NCBI GenBank assembly: GCA_938003555.1
Contig: CALKXN010000179.1
Coordinates: 1-18,580, forward strand
Origin: an uncultured Robiginitomaculum sp.
GTDB lineage: Bacteria > Pseudomonadota > Alphaproteobacteria > Caulobacterales > Maricaulaceae
Reading direction: 5' to 3'
DNA: 18,580 nt
Shown: positions 13,454 through 18,580 of the stretch, one piece after another
Layout of the letters: each line of letters begins with the position of its first letter
How positions within the stretch are numbered: the stretch's first letter is position 1
Position numbers and translations under genes: made by a program
Notes under the pieces: generated by a model
Told to the model about the DNA's origin: nothing
Database searches by the model: none
What the model saw: the letters and a program-made list of their open reading frames with translations, nothing else

Positions 13454-15088
13454 CTAATGCCTGAAATGTCTCATCCCCGTAAAGACCATCGCAATCCCTG
13501 CTTCGTCGGCGGCCTTGATCACTTCGTCGTCGCGGATTGAGCCTCCGGGTTGGATGATGGCGGTAGCGCCGGCTGCTGCGGCGGCGAGCATGCCGTCGGC
13601 AAAGGGGAAGAAGGCGTCGGAGGCACAGGCGCATCCGGTGGTGCGCGGCGCGTCCCATCCGGCGGTTTCTTGGGCGTCGACGGCTTTGCGCGCGGCAATG
13701 CGCGCGGAGTCGATACGGCTCATTTGACCTGCGCCAATGCCGGCCGTGCTGCCGTCTTTGACATAGATGATCGCGTTGGACTTAACGTGCTTGGCCACTT
13801 TCCACGCCATGCGCAGATCAGCCATTTCGCTATCTGACGGCTTTCGTTTGGTGACGACTTTAAGATCCTCATCTGCGACCGCGCCATTATCACGGTCCTG
13901 CACCAAAATACCGCCCGCGACATTACGCTGCGTCAGGGACGGCGCAGCAGGATTTGGCAGATCGCCAACAATCAGCAGGCGCAAATTTTTCTTCTTCGCA
14001 AAGACCGCAATGGCGTCATCATCTGCGGCAGGCGCGATAACGACTTCGGTAAAGACTTTGACGATTGCTTGCGCCGTTTCTTTGTTCAATCGTCCGTTTA
14101 GAGCAACGATACCGCCAAAGGCGCTTACGGGATCGCAGGCCAGTGCATTCGTATAGGCGTCAATAAATGTATCGGCCACAGCAACGCCGCACGGATTAGC
14201 GTGTTTAATAATGGCGACTGCGGGCGACGCGCCTGCGTCAGCATTTCCAAATTCAGCAACCAATTCATAGGCCGCGTCGGTGTCGTTGATATTATTATAG
14301 GACAGGGCTTTGCCTTGGAGCTGCGTGGCGGTGGCAACGCCGGGGCGGTCGCTGCCGTCACTATAAAAGGCGGCGTGTTGATGCGGGTTTTCGCCGTAAC
14401 GCATTTCTTGAACAAGTGTCCCGCCTTGCGCGCGGTACATGGGCACAGCCACGCCGGCCTGCGCGGTCAGGTAATTGGCAATGGCCGCGTCATAGGCGGC
14501 GCTGCGCGCATAGGCTTTAGCCGCTAATTTTTGGCGAAGCGCGCCGCTGGTCTGGCCGTCATGGGCATCCATGTCAGCCAGAACATCTGCAACATCGCCT
14601 GCATCGGTACAGACCGCAACATGGGCGTGGTTTTTTGCGGCGGCGCGGATCATGGCGGGGCCGCCAATGTCGATATTCTCGACGCACATTTCATAGGATC
14701 CGCCAGAGGCGACAGCGTTTTCAAATGGGTAAAGCGAGACAACAAGCATATCAATCGACAATATGCCGTGGGCGTGCATGGCATCTTTATGGCTGGCCAG
14801 ATCACGATCCCCCAAAAGCCCGCCATGAACCATCGGATGAAGCGTCTTGACGCGGCCATCCATCATTTCAGGAAATTTCGTCAGCTCGCTCACATCTTTC
14901 ACGGGAATGCCGGCATCGCTAATGGCTTTGCGCGTCCCGCCCGTGGAGACAAGTTTTACGCCGCGTGCGTGCAGGGCCTGAGCCTGGGCAATCAATTGGC
15001 TTTTGTCCGAGACGCTAATCAAGGCGCGTTTCACTTGCGCCATGCCGTTAACGTCAAAAGGCTTTAGATCGGGATTGGGAGCAGGCAT
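13454..15088 (-). CDS. purH: Bifunctional AICAR transformylase / IMP cyclohydrolase
   Basis: Performs the last two steps of purine synthesis: formylation of AICAR with 10-formyl-THF, then ring closure to IMP. At 544 residues it is slightly above the common 510-530. The N-terminal cyclohydrolase domain shows SVSDKS (25-30), STGGT (48-52) and GRVKTLHP (78-85). The transformylase domain shows RYGENPHQ (230-237), [10 protein letters not shown] (264-273), KHANPCG (295-301, with the catalytic His296) and DPVSAFGG (319-326). The C-terminus [11 protein letters not shown] is the canonical end. GAAAGAG upstream of the ATG is a modest ribosome site; the first 17 residues are extra and Met16 is an alternative start. 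A gap of 89 bases separates it from the upstream capD-like gene. Confidence 0.97.
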   Translation of the reverse strand: MPAPNPDLKPFDVNGMAQVKRALISVSDKSQLIAQAQALHARGVKLVSTGGTRKAISDAGIPVKDVSELTKFPEMMDGRVKTLHPMVHGGLLGDRDLASHKDAMHAHGILSIDMLVVSLYPFENAVASGGSYEMCVENIDIGGPAMIRAAAKNHAHVAVCTDAGDVADVLADMDAHDGQTSGALRQKLAAKAYARSAAYDAAIANYLTAQAGVAVPMYRAQGGTLVQEMRYGENPHQHAAFYSDGSDRPGVATATQLQGKALSYNNINDTDAAYELVAEFGNADAGASPAVAIIKHANPCGVAVADTFIDAYTNALACDPVSAFGGIVALNGRLNKETAQAIVKVFTEVVIAPAADDDAIAVFAKKKNLRLLIVGDLPNPAAPSLTQRNVAGGILVQDRDNGAVADEDLKVVTKRKPSDSEMADLRMAWKVAKHVKSNAIIYVKDGSTAGIGAGQMSRIDSARIAARKAVDAQETAGWDAPRTTGCACASDAFFPFADGMLAAAAAGATAIIQPGGSIRDDEVIKAADEAGIAMVFTGMRHFRH

Positions 15089-15177
15089 AAATATCTCTTT
15101 CGTGGTGGTGCTTGGCAGCTATCACACAAGACTGATTTGATAAAGAGCAAGAGCTGTAGCGCAGGCGGAAATAGGCC

Positions 15178-17052
15178 CTAATCGGTAAGGTTGCCGTTGG
15201 GCTTATATTCGGGAATTAAGCGATGTAGGGCGTCGCGAATTGCGGCCTTGTCGCGCGCCCGCGTGGCTTTGATGAGGCGCGCAATACGGCGTTCCACAGA
15301 GCTGGGGTCAACAATTGTTCCGGTAAAGCGCTGAACGCCATCGACATATGTACTGGCGAGGTTTTCCCGAATATTGGTCAGCTCTTCGGTCAGCTTCTCG
15401 CCTTGGCGCAGGCCTGTATATTCAATCAAAATATCGCGGTCGGGCACATAGCCGCGAAGCCGGATAAGCTGGCGCGCGAGTTTGGCGATATTGACCGGCT
15501 CGCCCATATCCAAAACATAGACCGCGGCCATTTCTTTGCGCTGAATGGATGATAGCGCGCTGGCCTGCAAGACAAGCGCGGCGGCTTCTTCGACGGTCAT
15601 AAAGAACCGCGTGGCGTCGCGGTGCGTCACAGTCACGGGCCCGCCTTGATTAATCTGCTTTTCAAAGAGCGGCACAACAGAACCTGTACTGTCGAGCACA
15701 TTGCCAAAGCGCACCGCGCAGGCCGATAGGGCCGGACTTTGCGTTGCCGCAGATAACGTCATCATTTCAGCAATGCGCTTGGTTGCGCCCATAATATTGG
15801 ACGGCTTTACGGCCTTGTCGGTGCTGACAAGGGTAAAGCTATCGGTGCCATATTTCGTGGCCATGTTGATAATATTTTTTGTGCCCTCAACATTCGTACT
15901 TACGGCTTCAATGGGATTTGTTTCCGAGAGCGGGACATGTTTAAGCGCCGCGGCGTGAAGGACAATATCCGGGCGCTCGGCTTCGAATATTTCTTCCATG
16001 TGATCGCTATTTGTGATGTCACCCAAATAGGCCGTGAAAATCTCTTTGTGCTCTCTTAGGTCTTGGTCAATGCGGTACAGATTATATTCGCCATTATCGA
16101 CAAGGATAAGGCGCGCCGGATTATGGGACGCAACTTGTTTGGAGAGTTCTGAGCCAATCGTGCCGCCCGCTCCGGTAATCAATACGGTTTTGTTTTCAAT
16201 GAATTGACGCACTGGGCTATCATCGAGTTTGCGCTCTTCGCGGCCAATAAGATCTGCGGCCTCTAGCGGGGTCAGACTTTCGCGCGGCCCACGTTCCAAT
16301 CGCGTGAGCGGCACGCCAGCCTGCGCTGCGATTTTGACTAATTTGTTGAGTTGAGATTTTTCAGGAAATTTATCAACCAAGACAAGATTGGGCGCGCTAT
16401 TATTGCGTTTCCTTGCGATCTCAATTTCTTTGGGAATATCTTTATAGGTTCCCATGACTGGAACGCCGCGAATAGAACGGCCGCTAAATTCGCCGCTGGT
16501 TTCGATCAGGCCGGAGACATAAAAACTGCCGCCTTGGGGCGTGCGGGTCTTTTCTCGTAAATAATCATGTAAGCGGTCACTGCGGCCAACAAGTATCGCC
16601 GCGCGGCGCGATTGATAACTGCGCCGAAATAGGCTGCCTAAATTACGGTTATAGGCAAGCATGACTACGGCGCGCGACAATAGGGCGACGGCGAAAAGCG
16701 CTGGCCCGGCAATAAAGGGCGCGCTACGCGGGAAATTCTCGGCGCGGTCAAATCCGATAAAGAGGATCAACGGCGTGATCAAACTGGCCAGTAATACGGC
16801 GCGGGCAAGCGGCGTAAGGTCATCGCGTGATGTGTAGCGCCATACGGCCCGCGAGATTTTAAGGACAAACCAGACACAAATGCACATCAGCGCAAATATA
16901 GAGGCGGATTTTTCAGCAATTTGATCCGGCGCGACTTTGCCGTCGACAATATAACGCAATGTTACCGTCACCCACATGACGCCATAAGCGCAAAGAGCGT
17001 CCCAAGCCGAAACAAGGACTCGGGTGAGTAATGTTGTTCTTATGCTCTTCAT
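15178..17052 (-). CDS. CapD/WbpM-type nucleotide-sugar dehydratase (polysaccharide biosynthesis)
   Basis: A 624-residue membrane-bound SDR enzyme of the large FlaA1/WbpM/PglF class, which typically converts UDP-GlcNAc to a 4-keto-6-deoxy sugar for capsule, O-antigen or glycan building. Four membrane helices (about 10-35, 50-68, 83-101, 112-134) are followed by a CoA_binding_3-like Rossmann domain (about 148-265) and the catalytic domain. GAGGTIG (294-300) binds NAD(P). HAAALKHVPL (366-375), STDKAV (410-415) and MGATK (421-425) supply the active site, with Met in place of the usual SDR Tyr, as in WbpM. The ATG overlaps the heparinase stop by four bases (ATGA), so the two are co-translated. The exact sugar product cannot be read from sequence. 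Confidence 0.92.
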   Translation of the reverse strand: MKSIRTTLLTRVLVSAWDALCAYGVMWVTVTLRYIVDGKVAPDQIAEKSASIFALMCICVWFVLKISRAVWRYTSRDDLTPLARAVLLASLITPLILFIGFDRAENFPRSAPFIAGPALFAVALLSRAVVMLAYNRNLGSLFRRSYQSRRAAILVGRSDRLHDYLREKTRTPQGGSFYVSGLIETSGEFSGRSIRGVPVMGTYKDIPKEIEIARKRNNSAPNLVLVDKFPEKSQLNKLVKIAAQAGVPLTRLERGPRESLTPLEAADLIGREERKLDDSPVRQFIENKTVLITGAGGTIGSELSKQVASHNPARLILVDNGEYNLYRIDQDLREHKEIFTAYLGDITNSDHMEEIFEAERPDIVLHAAALKHVPLSETNPIEAVSTNVEGTKNIINMATKYGTDSFTLVSTDKAVKPSNIMGATKRIAEMMTLSAATQSPALSACAVRFGNVLDSTGSVVPLFEKQINQGGPVTVTHRDATRFFMTVEEAAALVLQASALSSIQRKEMAAVYVLDMGEPVNIAKLARQLIRLRGYVPDRDILIEYTGLRQGEKLTEELTNIRENLASTYVDGVQRFTGTIVDPSSVERRIARLIKATRARDKAAIRDALHRLIPEYKPNGNLTD

Positions 17053-18580
17053 GCTGTTGGAGCGTTTACGGCTTTATCGCTATCTTGACCATCCCCTAAG
17101 ATGCGGAAGGTCCAGAGCACGCGGTTGGAACGGTCTTGCCCGTCATTATCTGACAGAGCGTTCCCGCTAATAATAAGCTGCTGCGTGCGTTCAGGCTGTG
17201 CGCCGCGGGCTAAATAGACAGATTTATCAAGGGATAAGGTCGTTGCGCTCGTGCGAAACCGCCAGCCCTCGCCGGATTTTAAAATCAGAAGCGCGCTGCG
17301 CTTATCGCGCGATAGCGTGACGCGCACATCAGGGTGAATGTGAAAGCGTAAGGTAAAGGGATAGGTTGCGCCCGATACTTTAGGCGTTTTTCCGACGGGA
17401 ATATAAAGACTGTCTTCACCGCGAATATCGCGTCCACCTTCGTCCATATAAATACGGCGGCTATGGGCAAGGCCTGTGGTTTCCACATAGCCATTATGGC
17501 TTGCTTCAAGCCATATGCCGCCATCTTGTTCTTTGCGATTTGTGCTGACATTATCGATGCCGTGGCGAATGGCCGGGCCATAAAGTTTTTCAGAAAGTCC
17601 GCCGGTGACTAAAGCCCCCGCCGAGCAATCATCAATAACAAGGGCGCTATGGGCGGCCGTTTCTCGCATGGCAGGCCGCCAGCTCTGCGGCTGCAATGCA
17701 TCAAATCCGCAATTCACAATTAATCGGCCACTGGGGCGGGAGAGTTCAAAGGCAAGCGGCGCAAGATGCGCGTCATGATCATAAGGACGCGGCGGAGTTT
17801 CGCCTGTATCCATCAACATAAGCGTGCCGGCTTTCTCAAGACGCTGATAGCCACTATGGGGCATGTAACTAAATGTGCGGGCTGTGACGCCGCTGCGCTT
17901 GGAGAGCGCGCGAAGGTGCTTGCTCGGGATTTCGCCGCTGCCATTAAAGCTGGAATAATGGCCATCCGCTGCGGTAAAAAATGAAATGACCGGCGCAACG
18001 CGATCTATGGCGCGGCGCATGGGTTTGCTGGGCACGTCTTTGCGCGCTTTCAGAAGACTCTCAATAAGGAGCATGGCGTGGAGGCATTGACGGGCCGCAT
18101 CGGGATTGCGGCTAATGTGGCCGCCATCCCCTAAAATCTGTATCTCCAATGCGTCATCTAACTCGTCGAGCGATTTATTCATTAGGGTTTTATCGCCCAG
18201 CATTATGCCGCCCATCGACATGGCGCACAGGGATAAGAGCTTAGGAAGTCCGCCGGGGATACGGTTTCGAATTTTTCTAAGATAGACGACTTGCCGCGCA
18301 AAACTGCCGCGTCTGGCATCGGCATTTTCATCCTCGGTGTTGAGCAAATGTGACCAACAGGCCGCTTGCGCGATAAGGCGCGATATCAGAACCTCATGGC
18401 TCCATGAGAAAACATTATATTTGCCATAAACACTTATCCAGCGATCTGTTAGCTCGCGGGCTTTAGGCCCGCCGCTGGGCGCTCCTGCGGCGGAAAGATC
18501 ATAGAGCCAGCTAAAGTCGTGAATTTTACGCGCAAACCCCAAGGAGGGAAGCGGGATTGTCCACGGGTCCCCATGTTGCC
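17049..18580 (-). CDS. Heparinase II/III family protein, 5' end beyond the window
   Basis: At least 509 residues; the frame stays open to the window edge. Bases upstream of the TTG at 18540-18542 still read as family-like sequence (DPWTIPLPSLGFARKIHDF), so that TTG is internal and the gene is partial. The N-terminal alpha-helical part resembles the alginate-lyase-like toroid (FSWLYDL, WISVYGKYN, SWSHEVLISRLIAQ). The C-terminal beta domain shows HDAHLAPLAFELSRPSGRL, IVNCGFD and ETAAHSALVIDD, hallmarks of PF07940. Members cleave or bind uronic-acid polysaccharides, though alphaproteobacterial copies near purH have no assigned substrate. No signal peptide is visible in the part present. It is coupled to the dehydratase gene by ATGA overlap, which suggests a shared role in surface polysaccharide. 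Confidence 0.9.
   Translation of the reverse strand, partial: QHGDPWTIPLPSLGFARKIHDFSWLYDLSAAGAPSGGPKARELTDRWISVYGKYNVFSWSHEVLISRLIAQAACWSHLLNTEDENADARRGSFARQVVYLRKIRNRIPGGLPKLLSLCAMSMGGIMLGDKTLMNKSLDELDDALEIQILGDGGHISRNPDAARQCLHAMLLIESLLKARKDVPSKPMRRAIDRVAPVISFFTAADGHYSSFNGSGEIPSKHLRALSKRSGVTARTFSYMPHSGYQRLEKAGTLMLMDTGETPPRPYDHDAHLAPLAFELSRPSGRLIVNCGFDALQPQSWRPAMRETAAHSALVIDDCSAGALVTGGLSEKLYGPAIRHGIDNVSTNRKEQDGGIWLEASHNGYVETTGLAHSRRIYMDEGGRDIRGEDSLYIPVGKTPKVSGATYPFTLRFHIHPDVRVTLSRDKRSALLILKSGEGWRFRTSATTLSLDKSVYLARGAQPERTQQLIISGNALSDNDGQDRSNRVLWTFRILGDGQDSDKAVNAPTA

Noticed and set aside
14531..15067. A 178-codon plus-strand frame inside purH
   Set aside because: It lies opposite the conserved cyclohydrolase domain of purH, which has all its motifs; the antisense frame has no recognisable feature.
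18540..18542. TTG as the start of the heparinase-family gene
   Set aside because: The frame continues upstream to the window edge with family-like sequence, so the gene is cut by the window and the TTG is internal.

Overview
The window comes from an alphaproteobacterium with a moderately GC-rich chromosome (roughly 50-55% by eye). The assignment rests on the run prfA - prmC - DUF4167, a typically alphaproteobacterial gene order, on a heparinase-family gene close to purH, and on intergenic palindromic repeats of kinds common in that class. I cannot name a genus. There are no tRNA or rRNA genes, insertion sequences or CRISPR arrays.

Layout. Bases 1-751 (+) hold a small two-gene unit: a YegP-type protein with two DUF1508 repeats and a very basic 57-residue protein. 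Bases 752-2073 contain no credible gene; they carry four different paired palindromic repeats and then a GC-rich stretch dense in short hairpins. Bases 2074-5397 (+) form a translation-termination operon: two overlapping, mutually paralogous small CxxC proteins, release factor 1 (prfA), its GGQ methyltransferase (prmC) and a DUF4167 protein. A bidirectional terminator at about 5414-5449 separates this from a minus-strand pair at 5472-7594, an M23 envelope peptidase followed by a DUF4282 membrane protein with a histone-H1-like tail. Bases 7758-11604 (+) are a complete ydbH-ynbE-ydbL operon for phospholipid movement between the inner and outer membranes, closed by a terminator. A small ABA4-like membrane protein follows at 11924-12385 (+).

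Bases 12387-18580 are on the minus strand. Transcription order is a heparinase II/III protein cut by the window edge, a CapD/WbpM-type nucleotide-sugar dehydratase (4-base overlap), purH, and a GFA-family zinc protein whose first zinc-ligand motif lies in frame upstream of any normal start codon. After these comes a markedly AT-rich gene (about 36% GC) of unknown function, preceded by what looks like the 3' remnant of a lost upstream partner.

Most of the window is core genome: translation, purine synthesis and envelope building. The parts least explained by known families are the CxxC paralog pair ahead of prfA, the repeat cluster with the hairpin-rich DNA next to it, the AT-rich gene with its remnant, and the GFA start. 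I did not find a complete new multi-gene system that I can defend.
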